Part shown: positions 9,843-21,950 of the stretch, one piece after another
Position numbering within the stretch: position 1 is the stretch's first letter
How the letters are laid out: the number at the start of each line of letters is the position of its first letter
DNA from: Plasmodium coatneyi
Lineage: Eukaryota; Apicomplexa; Aconoidasida; Haemosporida; Plasmodiidae
Direction of reading: 5' to 3'
DNA: 64,000 bases
Assembly (NCBI RefSeq): GCF_001680005.1
Contig: NC_033559.1
Coordinates: forward strand, 1-64,000
The notes under the pieces: model-generated
What the model saw: only the letters and a program-made list of their open reading frames with translations
What the model was told of the DNA's origin: nothing
Database searches by the model: none
Made by a program: the position numbers and the translations under genes

Positions 9843-11206
9843 ATGGCACCCTCGGCGAAAGCTCTCTTATTTAGTTTATTACTTTGCCTTTGGCAATATA
9901 ATTACTACGTAAGATAATAAGAACTACAATATTGTAATTCGCACATGCATTCATTATAACTAACTTGTATCCTCCTTATTAAAAATGGAAAAGAAGAAAA
10001 GGAAAAGAGAAAAAAAAAAATTTTCCACCCCTAACAAGCTTCCTTCCACCAACCATTACCCTAACAAGCTTCCTTCCACCAACCATTACCCTAACAAGCT
10101 TCCTTCCACCTACCACCACCCCTAACAACCTTCCTTACCCCCTTCTTTTTTTTTAGGTGACTGCCATAAGCACATCATCCAAGGGTGTCGAAACTGAACA
10201 CAAGAGAATTAGTACCCCCTTTGGCACCACTACCCCTGGTACGGGTGTAAGAACACTAAAATCCAAGTTGATTGATGATGATGGTACATCAAACAACAAC
10301 AACAACGATGACTTCGTCCCTTTACAGAAGGAACGAATAGACGCTTTCTTTGATCAGAACGATAAAAAATTATTTAACGATAAAAAGTTATTTCACCGAC
10401 TCCATGCAACAAGAATTGGCAATAAGGGCAAAAATGGACGCCCCCAAATGGATAATGATGGTGCTTCCTATCACCCCTTTTGGAAGAACCGTCGCCACTG
10501 CGGTCCAATAGATCGCTCCATGGATAGCAGTTCCATGGACAGCACTTGCTCCATGGAAAGTTTTACTTCCCTATCAACAAACAACAGCAGGAGCAGCCCT
10601 TGCTGCTCCATGGATATCGGTTCTATGGAAAGTGTTCATTCACTGTCCACAAGATGCAGTTCCATGTGTAGCCGTTGCTGCTCTATGGATAGCAGTTCCT
10701 CCCTGGACAGCACTTCTTCCATGGACAGCAATTCCTCCATGGAAATCGGTTCTATGGAAAGCACTTGCTCCATGGACAGCAGTTCCTCCATGGAGAGCCT
10801 CCTTGAGGAGCGAAGTGATGACTATCATTATGATGATTATTCAACAACACCATATAGAAGAAATAAAGTTCAACATGAAGCAAGAATAGGGGTATTTCGA
10901 CCATGGGAATTCCAACCCATGGAATTTCGACCTAAGGAATTTTTTAAGAAATTGTTATATCCTATAAAAAGAAGATTATGGACAAGAAAAGTGGGAGCAT
11001 TCCTCTCACCGTTCTTGTTATCACCTCTGGTATTGGCCATTTCCGTGTTATATCTTTTAGCTTTGTGTTGTGTTGGTTTAATTGTTGCACTTTCTATAGG
11101 CAATCCACCACCACCATATTCGTGGACGGCAAGTGATTTTTCCATTGTTGCTTTTATGGTATGTATTTTTTTGAGTGTAAAATTAGGTACGAATTGGAAC
11201 GCTTAA
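9843..11206 (+). CDS. Two-exon putative exported membrane protein, second copy
   Basis: Exon 1 is 9843-9908 (signal-like MAPSAKALLFSLLLCLW), donor C|GTAAG. Exon 2 is 10157-11206 after TTTTTAG, phase 0, total about 371 residues. It is a paralogue of the 293-1448 gene. The serine repeat (SSMDS, SMES, with SSMCSRCCSMD) is much longer, about residues 140-230. The C-terminus again has two hydrophobic segments with NPPPPYSW between them and ends KLGTNWNA. Blocks identical to copy 1 (10335-10504 and from about 11150 through the 3' flank to about 11524) alternate with diverged coding sequence, a pattern of gene conversion. The intron carries a C-rich CCTAACAAGCTTCCTTCCACC repeat. Function unknown. 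Confidence 0.82.
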
Positions 11207-13292
11207 GGAACCGTACCAAACTGTACCAAACCGAACCAAGCCGTTTTGGAGGAACCGTTACGAACCGTTTGGAAACCTCTTCGGAGGAACTGTTGTTTGG
11301 GATGAAGGAGAACCTTTGTTTGGGGTGGAAGGAAGGTTATTATGTGGTAGGTGGGTTGTTAGGAGTGGTAGGGTGGTAGGTGCAAGGAAGGTTGTTAGAG
11401 GTGTCAGAAGGAAGGTTGTGTTATGTGGGTGGTAGGAGGGTTGTTTGGGAGCTAGGGTGGTGGATGGGTTGTTAGGTGGTAGGTGGAAGGAAGGTTGTTA
11501 GATGGGTGGTGCAAGGAAGTTTGTTAGGGTGGTGGTGGTAGGGTGGAAGGAAGGGTTGTTAGGGTGGTGGAAGAGTGGAAGAAACGTTGTTAGGTGATAG
11601 TTGGGTAGTTAGGTGGTTGGTGGAAGGAAGTTTGTTAGGCGTGGTGGTTGGCGGAAGGTTGCTGATTTTTTTTTAAAGAAGAAAAGAAAAGGAAAGGTAT
11701 ATGAAATAGAAGAAAAAGAAAAAAAAAAAAAAAAAAGGAAGGGAGGGAGGAAAGTGTGTAGGGGGATGCTGTTCTTAGGGGTGGAAAGAAGGAAGTATGC
11801 TTAGAGGAAAGTATGTAGGATGATGCACCTGAGTGGAGTGTTAGGGTGGGTTGAATGTGGAAGTAATCGTCTTAGGGAGGGAAGGAAGGATGAAGGGAAC
11901 GAAGGAGAAGAAAGGTTGTTAGGGGTGGAAAGAAGGATGTATCTTGATAGAAGTATCCAGGAAGGTGCACCTAAGGAGGAGTGTTAAGGTGCAGGGAAGG
12001 AAGGTCAATTTCTTTTAGGAGAACAAAAAAAAAAAAAAAAAAAAATTTGAAGGGAGGAAGATGTGCAGGATGATGCACATAGAGTGAAGTGTCGATGGAA
12101 GTGTGAAAGATAGTGCACATGGGGGTAGTAGGTGTAAGGATGATTTGAAGAAAGGAAGGTTGTTAGGGGTGTTTGGTGTAAGGATGATTTGAAGAAAGGA
12201 AGGTTGTTAGGGGTGTTTGGTGTAAGGATGATTTGAAGAAAGGAAGGTTGTTAGGGGTGTTTGGTGTAAGGAAGATCATTTCCTTTAGATAGGAAAAAAA
12301 AAAAAAAAAAAAAAAAAAGGGGAGGGAGGAAAGTGTGTAGGGGGGGTGTAGTTTTTAGGGGCAAGAGTAAGGTTCTTAGGCGTGGAAGGAAGAAGGTAAG
12401 ATTGTTAGGGGGTGGAAGGTGGTAAGTGTGCAGGGAGGTCCAATTCTTGGGGTAGGAGTAAGGTTCTTTTAGGGGTGGTTGGTGGAAGGAAGGTTGCTTT
12501 CTCCTCCATTTTTTTGCAAAAAGGAGAAAAGGAGTAGAAGAAAAAAAAAAGGAAGAAAAAAAAAAAGGAAGACAAAAAAAAAAGGAAAAATAAAAAAATA
12601 GAAAGGAGGAAAGAAAGAAAGAAAAAAAAAAAAAGAAGGGGGGAAAGTGTTCACGATGGTGCACTTGGGGGTAGTAGGTGGAGGGTAGGTTCCTAGGGGT
12701 GTTGGAATAAGTGTGTGTTAGGGGTGTGGTGGTAAGTTATAGGGGTGCAAGGGAGGTTCTTAGGGGTATTAGAATGAATGCTTATGGCTGTTAAGTTTTA
12801 GGGTGTGAGGGGTGGTAGAATGAAAGGGTTAAGTGTATTAGAATGATGGTTTAAGGATGGAAGGAAGGGTGTAAGCGTGGTGAAACAAAGTTTGTTACAG
12901 GTGGAAGGAAGGGAGTAAGGGGTGCAAATATATGTGCTACGGCTGGAAGGAAGGTGCTCAAATTTTTTTTTTTAACGAAAATAGAAAAGAAGAATAGGAA
13001 AGGAAAAAAAAGAGGTGTTCAAATGTTCCTTTTTTTTCTTCTTTTTGGAAAGAAGTGTAAAGCATATGTTAAGGAGGAGGATTTACGTCTTCTTTCAAAT
13101 AAGAAGCGATAAAAGGAAAAGAAAAGGAAAATAAAATAAAATAAAATAAAATAAGGAGTGTGTAAGTATATTCTTCTTTTTTTCTTTTTTTTAAAAGGGA
13201 ATACAGGAATTAAGAGACCTAAACGAAGAGAATGAAATAGAAGGAAAAAAATTACACAGGAAGAAATTAAAAAAACATAAATAACAAAGTAA
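11207..13292. repeat. G-rich minisatellite region upstream of SICAvar gene 2
   Basis: No gene is seen. It contains the conserved 3' flank of the membrane gene (to about 11524), variants of GGTGGAAGGAAGGTTGTTAGG, several A-runs, and three tandem copies of a unit with GTGTTTGGTGTAAGGATGA at about 12130-12265. From about 12960 on, the sequence matches the upstream region of SICAvar gene 4 (about 46975 onward), so genes 2 and 4 share a 5' end type distinct from genes 1 and 3. Confidence 0.75.
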
Positions 13293-16200
13293 ATGACCCA
13301 ATCTACAACACCTCCAACCAAATCCCAATCAACAGGTAAGACTAATTATAAGGTTGATTGTAATAGCGATTGTTTGAATGAAAAAGGAATAAAAAAATTA
13401 CGAACGCTGTTTCCATCATCCTCATCATCATCTTTCGAAAAACATGAACTACCCATATCTTCTACTTCCATTCCTGCAGGCACGCACCACTGAATTAGGC
13501 GAGAAAATGGTCGATAAGGTGGACGCATTTTTTAGGAGAAAATGGGTAAATGTCATATGATTTATAATTTTTAAGGGGGGGAAAAAAGGGGGGGGAAGAC
13601 AAATAGGAAATTGTACTTTTTGTACATGCAATTTATATCCGAAATCAGTACATTCCACTGCATATAGAAAGTAGTAGTGATGGTTGTTGGGGGTAGTAGG
13701 TGGAAGGAAGGTTGTTCTGGGTAGCAGGTAGAAGGAAGGTTTTTATGGGTGGCAGGTAGGTGGAAGGTTGTTAGGTGGGTGGATGGAAGGAATGTTGTTA
13801 AGGCTGATAGAAGGAAGGTTGTGTTAGGGGTTGTTGGTGGTAGGAAGGTTGTTAGGGTGGTGGTTGGTGGAAGGAAGGTTGTTAGGGTGGTAGGTGTGGA
13901 AGGAATGTTGTTAGGGGTGGTAGGTGTGGAAGGAATGTTGTTAGGGGTGGTAGATGGAAAGAAGATTGTTAGCGTGGTGTTAGGTGGAAGGAAGGTTGTG
14001 TTAGGGGTGGTTGGTGGAAAGAAGGGTTGTTATACATAAGTATATATATAAAAAGGGGATATGTACACATGTCCTCCTTTTTCATTCCTATTTTTAGAAA
14101 GTAAGTAAGGAGCAAGTGTATGGTCTATTTAATGAATTCAACAAGCCATTAAATGACCGGGACGATGAGAGTAAAATTTTCACAGTTGTTTGCGATGACG
14201 TTGTAGGAGGTCACGGTGTCACGGACGAAGGCCTTCACAAATGTTTTTGTAAGGCTCTTATAGGGAATTTAGGTACACTAAGAAACAACAGCAGCACGTA
14301 TAAATTGAATGGTGAAACGAAAAATTTAAGTGCTATTGAGAAGAAAACACGATGTGATCTATTAAACTTATGGTTATTCTTATATGTGTTGAAATATAAC
14401 ATGCAAAAGAATGATATTCTGTATGCATTCACGGCAATGAGTAATTTGAAAGATTTTTTTTTTATGGAATCTGAGGATTGTACATATGACGGTACGTTCA
14501 CCGTGAACGAAAAAGAGGACGGAGATGGCATTTTCGGGGAAATTTGTAGATGGTTTATGAAACAGGGTATTATAAGCAGAATGGAGGCAATAAATAACAG
14601 GACTGCATGTAATAAAGTCAGCAGGTCGGAAAACAAGGATAGTACCTTTCCGCAGAAGACACCGGAAAAAAAAAGTCCCAAAGCGCAGGATATAGCTGAT
14701 AAAGTTGTCCAAAAAATAGAGGAGTTGCGTCCCATATTTAAGAAAATTGAGGAGGAATTAGCACAACAACCACCGCCAGAACCAGGTAAATCCTATCAAG
14801 GGATTACTCTTATAACCAAATAAATAGGGAACAACAAAAGGGAAAGGTGTACACCAACAGCATCGCTGTAAGGAGGTTGTACCACCACCCACCTAACAAT
14901 TACCTACCACAAGGGGTGGAGGGTGGATGGGTAACCATCCCATAATCCTTCCATCCCATGGTTAACCACCCTACCATGGTAACCATCCTATGGTGGCCCA
15001 CACATATAACTCTATCTTCCACGTTCCATTCCTTTCCTTAAAGGTGATGACTGCACCAACAAGAAAACCTTATGTGAACGTGTTACTTGCGTAGCAAATA
15101 AATGGAAAACAGACAAGCAGAAGACGGATTACGTGAGAATTCTTATTTACAAATAGAACTTAAGCATACATAATATAGACATGGATGAACGTGTATATAC
15201 TCATTAAGGGAAGAATAAATAATGATTCTGTTTAGGTAAATAAGTATAAGTGCATATATCCCCTTTCCTATTTGTAGAATGAGATGTGGGAAGATGTTGG
15301 AAAAAGGGTTCCTGATCTTTTCGAAGCTATATCAAAACCAACCCCCCATATAGACAACAATTATTGTTATGGCAACCAATGGAAAGGTCAAAATGTGACT
15401 TTCGAAGAAATAGAAGCATGCAGGCTTATTGTTAGGGGATTACACCATATATATAGCACTCAGACAGACGACGTAAAGCAGGACGAGAAGGCAAAGAATG
15501 AGCAAAGATTCAATGAAGCTATGGAATGTCTCTTGTTGAACGCATACGCAGAAGAACTAAAAAAAAAGGCACAGGAGAGAGGCAATTGTAAAGTAGATAA
15601 AGGCATAAAACATGCCTTCCAAAAAAGTAAAGACATTAAAAAGGACACATCTCCATGTAAAGGTGAAGGTGATATGTGTCAAGTGTGTCAGAAGGAAGAA
15701 TATAGGAACTGTAAAATAAACGATCAAAACATAAAAGACAAATTGGATGAACTGCTCCAGAAGAAGGAAGGGGAAATAGAACAAACTCTAGAAGAACTAT
15801 GTAAGGGAAAGTACGCCCACAGGGGTTGAAGTGTCTGCTCCAAAGGCGGCATTAGCACAAGGTGCAACACCACTATGTACCATCACATTCTACTACTACT
15901 CATACATTCCACTATTCCTTCATTTTGTGTTCATTCCTCCCTTTCTATAGGTAAAGACTGCAGGAAAGTTAACGACCTATGTAAACGTGCACAATGCGTG
16001 ACAATTAATTGGTTTAGGGACAGATTAACTAATGGGGGGGAGGGAAGACAAAACTGGGTAAGAAGGGAACAATATATGGTCTATTGTAATTAAAGGCACC
16101 ACACTAAGGAACAATGCACTTCATACATAATTAAAGAAAAAAATGGGAAAGAAACTTCCATTCAGCCCATCTATGTACATGGAGTATACATACATATATG

Positions 16201-17865
16201 TCCCGTTCCATCCCCCCTTTAATTCCTCAGTGTAGATTTTGGGATACGGACGTGAAGGGGGAACTGGAGAAACTCTCTAAGGCTATAATTAAAGAGGATA
16301 AAAGTGATGAACCCCTATGCAATAACATTAATGGAAAGAACACAGCAACTGAAGCAGAAAAAAAAGCATGTCAATACATCACGAGAGGCTTAGAGTATAT
16401 ATACGGAATTCGTGAACAGAAGGGACAGAATTACTTAAATCAGCAGAAAAATAACCCAATATTTTATCGAACTATTGGATGCGCCTTCCTCAATGTGTAC
16501 GCAGATAGATTGCAGCAGCTGAAACCGTCTAAATGTAATGTGCAAAATGGCATAGATCACGCCTTTGAAAAAAGTAATGAAATTAAAGGAAAAACATCTC
16601 CATGTAATAGTGATAGTAAATGTTTTGTATGTACAAGGCATAAAGGTCTAAGTTGCACACTAAGCGTGGAGGATAAACTGTTGAATGAAAGACCAGGTCA
16701 AAATTGCGAAAAAGACAGAAAAAATATAAAAAATAAGTTGGATGATATGCTGGACAAAGATAATACAGGAATAAAGCAAACTTTGGATCATATAACTACT
16801 ATTTGTAAACCCAAACCTGCCGCCCTTCCCCCAGCTCCTCCATCTGCTCCTTCTGAGGCTGAGGATGGACGAGGTGGCGAAGCAGGTGAAGCTGCTTTAA
16901 AAGCACCCAAGGCTGAACCACTTACTGACAAGAAAGGAATCAATCCCTTCCTTCCTTATTTCCCTCTTGCTCCTGCCACCATTGGAATCACTGTTATGAG
17001 TTATCTCCTTTGGAAGGTAAAAGAAGAAGGAAGAGAAAAAGGAAAAAAGAAAAAAAAGAAAAGGAAAAAAAAATTAATATTAGAAGAAAAAAAAATAAAA
17101 CAAAATAAAGAAAAGTAGAAAAAAAAAATCGATACAAAAAAAAAAAAGGTGTATTAAAAAAAAAAAAAAAGAAGGAAAGAGTAAGTGGCTGTGAAGTTTC
17201 GCATTTATGGTGGTGGGTTATGATTTTAGAGTGTATGTAGGATTTCGCATTTTAGGGGTGTGTTTGTAGGATTTCACATTTTCGGGGGGTGTGTATGTAG
17301 GATTTCACACTTTAGGGCGTGTGTGTACAGGATTTCACACTTTAGGGCGTGTGTGTACAGGATTTCACATTTTAGGGTTTGAAGTAGTAATTACTGTGGT
17401 ATGAGAACAACATTACACACCTCTATTAGTGAAACGTTTTTTCCCTGTTTTTTTTTTTTTTTTTAGTATTTTGGAATGCTTCGTAAGGCAAGAAAACGTT
17501 ACAAAAGAGCTCCTAAAGCACTTGGTCCCTCCTTAGAACAGCAGATTCTGGACCATGTGGACCAACTTGGTCCGCGTGAATATTATTTAGTGAAGGAACG
17601 AAAACCTCGTTCTACGCCTATAAAAAGGAGGAAAAAACGAGGTGCTGGTCGTCGTGGTGGTGTACGTCGCCGCATGATTATTGATATCCATTTCGAAGTC
17701 TTAGACGAATGTCAAAAGGGGGACACCAAACTGGTCCCGGAAGACTTTTTTGAAATTTTGGTTCAAGAATTTATGGGAAGCGAATTCATGAAAGAAGAAA
17801 ATGTTCCTAAGGAACAGGTTCAAAGATCAGGTTCCGGGTTTAGGGAAGGAAGACTCTGTTCCTAA
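13293..17865 (+). CDS. SICAvar: SICAvar gene 2, variant erythrocyte-surface antigen
   Basis: Proposed exons: 13293-13335, 13499-13545, 14098-14785, 15044-15132, 15278-15800, 15951-16057, 16231-17016 and 17467-17865 (about 893 residues). Exon 1 (MTQSTTPPTKSQST) ends in phase 1. The pyrimidine-rich acceptor at 13479 would bring in a stop, whereas TTAG at 13498 keeps frame, so I chose it; an in-frame ATG at 13444 is an alternative start. Exon 3 (VYGLFNEFNKPL, CDLLNLWLFLY) is the alpha-like module. Two beta-like cysteine modules follow, MWEDVGKRVPDLF and FWDTDVKGELEKL, each preceded by a short cysteine linker exon (CTNKKTLCERVTCV and CRKVNDLCKRAQCV). The second beta exon runs into the membrane segment PYFPLAPATIGITVMSYLL. 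The last exon is the constant tail, closed by the stop after GFREGRLCS. Confidence 0.85.
13680..14035 (+). repeat. G-rich minisatellite in SICAvar gene 2 intron 2
   Basis: About a dozen copies of GGTGGTAGGTGGAAGGAAGGT and TGTTAGGGG variants fill most of the intron between the N-terminal exon and the alpha-like exon. The long open frame here is the repeat itself. Confidence 0.85.
17200..17375 (+). repeat. Last-intron repeat of SICAvar gene 2
   Basis: Five to six copies of a unit of about 30-35 bases built on GGATTTCACATTTTAGGG plus GTGTGTGTA. Two adjacent units near 17299-17360 are identical. Confidence 0.8.
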
Positions 17866-18503
17866 GGAAGTTGTTTCTTAGGGAACAGGTTGCAAGTTCC
17901 GATTCCGGGTTTAGGTAGGATGACTTTTTTCTTAAGGAAGAAGTTCCTAAGGAACAGATTCCAAGTTCAGATTCCGAGTTCAGGTTGCGGGTTTTAGGGT
18001 GTAGTAAATATATTTTTTTTTTTTTTTTTGTTTTGTAATTAAATTGTTTACATTGTTCATGTGTATTGAATATAAGCCGGAAAAAAAAAATTTTCTTCCC
18101 CACTTTATTTTAATTTGTTTGGTAAAAATTTTTTTTATTGCTGATTAAAAAAAATGCTTATTTATTTTGTTACGAAAATTTTGACTTTACAAATTTTTTT
18201 TGGTTTTTTTTAAAATACAAACACACTTTTTCGTAAGGATCAATACCTTTTTTTTTTTTTCTTTCGCGCCCTTCGCCGGGAGTACCTTCTTCCCTTATGT
18301 GCTTATTCAAACAAACACTTAGAAGGAAGGAAAAAGAAGGAAAGGAATGAATGAAGGAAAGAAGAAGGAAGTGTCTACTTTTTTTTTTTTTCTTACACTG
18401 CATATAAGCTTCATGATGGTCATTTATGCTTCTTACATTGTATGAACGCGCACTTATTTAGGTGTTCACACAAGGAAGGAACATTTCACATTCTAATGTG
18501 TTG
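17866..18503. other. Convergent 3' flanks of SICAvar gene 2 and KIR-2
   Basis: Untranslated tail-repeat remains (GTTCC, GATTCCGGGTTTAGG) run to about 18003. The conserved SICAvar 3' flank with ATAAGCCGGAAAAAA follows to about 18140, then T-rich sequence, then the KIR 3' flank block (GCGCCCTTCGCCGGGAGTAC and CTTATTCAAACAAACA at about 18264-18316; TTACACTGCATATAAGCTT at about 18394). No gene. Confidence 0.65.
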
Positions 18504-20233
18504 TTACATGTTTTGATAACCTACCACCCCAAGACCTGGGCGTGCATTATTTGTTCTTACCCCGCTAGACTGTTTTATGTTGTACGCAGTAGGAGAACGT
18601 AGTGTGGTGGTATCTTCTATTGTGGAGTTATTTATTGTTGAATTATCCGTGGAATACTCAGTGAAAGTATCTTCTGGAGAAACATCAAAGTTCTGTCCAA
18701 TTGTTCTTTTTTTTCTGCTCCTTCTTCCTCCATTTCCAGAAGTATGGTTACCAAACCAAGAAGTCCATGGTTTATACTAAAGGGAGGGAAGTTTGTGTTA
18801 CAGGTGGAAGGTTGTTGGGTCGGTGGTAGGTGGGTTGTTAGGGCTGTTAGCATGAAGGATGGATTGCTAGGTGTGAAAGGAAGGTTTTGTTAGGGGTGGA
18901 AGGATGGTTGTTAGGGGTGGTAGGTGGAAAGACAGTTGTTCGGGGTGGAAGGAGGGTTGTTAGTGTGGCAGGTAGAAGGAATGTTGTTAGGTGGATGGTG
19001 GTAGGTGGTTTGTTAGGTGTGATTGGTGGAAGGAAGGTTATTAGGTGCAAGAAGTGGAAGAAAGGAAAGGTCTAAGGAGGAAGGAAAGGGGTCTAAGGAG
19101 TGAAGGAAACGAGGGTCTAAGGAAGGAAAGGGGTCTAAGGAGGAAGGAAAGGGGTCTAAGGAGGAAGGAAAGGAAAGTTCTAAGGAAGGAAAGAAGGAGG
19201 GTCTAAGGAAGGAAGGATTTATATTAATAGTATTGTTAAAATTTTCTATTTTAGCTATAATTTTACCTTAAATAAAAAGTATGCTAATGCTGGGAATTCT
19301 AATGCTGCTAAGGTACCAAAAGCAGAAGAAAGAGAAGAAGCTTTATTTGCTTGATGAAGAGCTTCGTCTAGTTTGGATTTTGCTGCTGAGGTTGCTCGCT
19401 GTTCTGCAGAGGCAGATGCTGCTTGTGCAGATTGTAGTGCAGATTTTGTTGTACAGTACGATTCTAACGCTTGTGCTGTACCACAGTAAAACTTGTACTT
19501 GTCTTTGAAATCTTTACAATATTCAGGATACGTAGTACTACTACCTTCCTCTGGGCAGTTCGCACTTACAGCCTTACAGGCTGTAATAACTTTTTGGCGG
19601 TGTTGTGTCCACTGGTCTTTACAAATAGGCCCAATTTTAAGTATATCATTTTCTATGGTAGTAAAATTGAAGGAATAATCATGGATTGTTTTTCTATGGA
19701 GGAAAGTCTCATATTCAATACTATCCGTGTATAGAATTTTACATCCATTTGTCCATTCTGTATCCTTTATTAATTGACAAATATTACTTATGTTACTCTT
19801 GAAATGTTGCTTCGTAATAAGACCCTCATATAATATGTCCCCCAGCCAGTAATAAAAAAAATAACAAGGTTCATTATTGGACGTATTGTTCCCTCTCATT
19901 TTGGATGCATAACAGAAAGCGTCCATAATGTTCTCCTTATTGAAAACTCCAGTTTTCGCATTTAATGCACTCTCTAAACTATTCTTCAGCGTTTTCAGTT
20001 GTCCGTTATAATCAGTACAGGAGTCCGAATGTTTATCGAACATAACGTAGAATGTGTTCTTGGAAGGAAAACGTACTGGAAATTCAACCTGCGAAAATGT
20101 ATAATTGGCAGACAGAAAGAAGGAAGAGTGGAATATGTATATATATATGTTTTCATATTATTCAAATGGCCCTCCTTTCCTTCCCCATCCATTGCAAGGA
20201 AGGAAGTAATCTTTTCATTACCTCATCTGCCAT
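18504..20233 (-). CDS. KIR: KIR-2, PIR-superfamily variant antigen
   Basis: Exons on the minus strand: 20222-20233 (MADE), 19267-20088 and 18504-18776, phase 0, about 368 residues. The ectodomain carries the hallmark block CYFFYYWLGDIL and about eight cysteines. An Ala-rich linker (AQAASASAEQRATSAA) precedes ASSLSSAFGTLAALEF and the membrane helix. The tail exon starts YKPWTSWFGN, is Ser/Thr-rich and ends GYQNM. It is convergent with SICAvar gene 2 and of the same subtype as KIR-1 and KIR-5. Its upstream element (20304-20326) is identical to that of KIR-1. Confidence 0.88.
18790..19220. repeat. G-rich minisatellite in KIR-2 intron 2
   Basis: The first half is the SICAvar-type unit (GGTGGAAGGTTGTTAGGGG variants), the second half the GGTCTAAGGAGGAAGGAAAG unit seen in KIR-1. 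It shows that KIR introns and SICAvar introns draw on the same repeat family. Confidence 0.8.
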
Positions 20234-20303
20234 TGTTTATGTATGCACTTTCTTCTTTGGTATATATATTCTACTTTTTAAAAGAACAAGGGTTGTTGTT
20301 GTG

Positions 20304-20326
20304 TTGTTCACACAATTATGTAATAG
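20304..20326 (-). promoter_or_regulatory. Conserved KIR upstream element, copy 2
   Basis: This 23-base block is identical to 8765-8787 and lies 71-93 bases upstream of the KIR-2 ATG. The surrounding tens of bases diverge more than the block itself. Confidence 0.4.
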
Positions 20327-20870
20327 GAAGTGTAAAAGGGAAGGAAGTGTTGTATGTATGCAAAAATTTTTGTTTGTTCTACGATTGTTTCTATGATGAT
20401 TATGTGATGATGATTGGATGGTAAGTGTATGTATGTGGGACTTTTATTCTTGTAGCAATATACATTCTTTAATTCTTGAAATAACGGTAACACACTATAC
20501 ACATATCTACATCAAAATTATTATATGTGCACATATATAATTAAGGTAAGGTAGGAGGTACGAAGAATTAAGCCAAAAAATTAGCGCAATGGAACAGAAT
20601 GGAATAGAAGGAACAGATATTTTATATACATCTTCCATCCTTGTTCTGTACTACAGGTTCGTAGGTTAATGCTTATAATTTTGTACTACTCATTTACCTT
20701 ATTCAACTTTTATGTATATATGGGAGTGTAAATTTTCTTTCTTCTTTAACAGGAACTTTCAATATATACATTATGAATTTTCTTCTTCTATACTGTTATT
20801 TTAAAAAGTAGGGAGGCGATGGTTGTTCATTCAAAAATTGTTCACATATATGTAGTACACTCCGTGTACA

Positions 20871-21166
20871 GTGCAGTTCATATGCATATGTGCAGAGGAG
20901 CACTCTATCCCCCCTTCCACCTTCCACCTTTACCTTCCTTCCATCCCATATGTGCACATTTTTGTATATGAACATTGTGCAACACACCCCTCTTCCTTCC
21001 CACTCATATATATGCTTGTTATACATAATTAACTCATTCACCATTATAAGCTATTTTAATATAATATTAGTACGAAAATGTGCACATATGGGATGGAAGG
21101 AAGGTAAAGGTGGAAGATGGAAGGGGGGATAGAGTGCTCCTCTGCATATATGCATATGAACTGCAC
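20871..21166. repeat. Large near-perfect inverted repeat
   Basis: The left arm, 20871 to about 20961, begins GTGCAGTTCATATGCATATG and ends CCCATATGTGCACATTTT. The right arm, about 21076-21166, is its reverse complement with only a couple of mismatches. The arms are about 90 bases each, with a spacer of about 115 bases. The polypyrimidine core of the left arm is a polypurine core in the right arm. It lies upstream of KIR-2. A transcript through it could fold into a long hairpin. Confidence 0.85.
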
Positions 21167-21950
21167 AATATATATACGTTAAAATTTATTAATAATTCAT
21201 TTTTAGCAATAGTAGAACATAAAATGAATAGAATACATGCTCAAATTTTCCTACTTAAAAAAAAAGAAATTGTGCTTTCCCCCCCTTCTTATTGTATACA
21301 TTAGAGGAAGTATGTGTATACTAATACAGTATTCTAAAGTTTTTTTCACATTTGAATAATATAATTGATATATGTATGGAATATATATAAGAAACTTAAC
21401 CATTTCTTTTTTTTTTGGATAATATTGTACTTAAAATCGAATAAAAAGAAAGGGAAAGAACGCAGCTTCCCTTTCCCTTTTGTAGAGACATTGTGTAATT
21501 TTGCACTTTTTATATGAACTCTGCATCTAAAAGATGTGTGTAACATAAAAGAAAGCGGGGACAGACCTCCTTCGCGCACAATTTTGAAACACTTTTTTCA
21601 AATGGTCCATAATTGGAATTAAGGATGAGAAGGAAAATAAATTATTAAGATAAAAAAAATTAGAAAAATAGAAGCTTGTAAAAAAATGTAATGAACATTT
21701 TAGATGTTTAGTAAAAAAGAATTTCACAAACAGGTCAGTTTAAGTAAAAAATGAAATTTATACCAAACCAAACAAGTCAAAATAAAGTGAAATGGAGGGG
21801 AAAGGAAGGAATTTTTTTTTTTGTTCCCTGCATTTCGCATATTACATAATTATTTGGGGGTAATGTACTGAGCATTACATAGACACCTTACTTCATAATT
21901 AATAGAGGAAGGAAACATTACACATTAAATGTGTTACATTTAATGGTACA

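Larger units (their letters stand above)
20234..21950. other. Intergenic region between KIR-2 and KIR-3
   Basis: AT-rich, with no convincing gene. It contains the KIR-2 upstream element, a near-perfect inverted repeat (20871-21166, listed separately), and towards 21540-21800 a stretch containing the SICAvar and KIR 3' flank sequences in inverted orientation. The KIR-3 3' flank is at about 21890-21950. Confidence 0.6.

Noticed and set aside
13444..13545. ATG 13444 as the start of SICAvar gene 2
   Set aside because: It reads in frame through the pyrimidine tract of an evident acceptor, while the spliced MTQSTT exon fits phase with the acceptor at 13498; not excluded.
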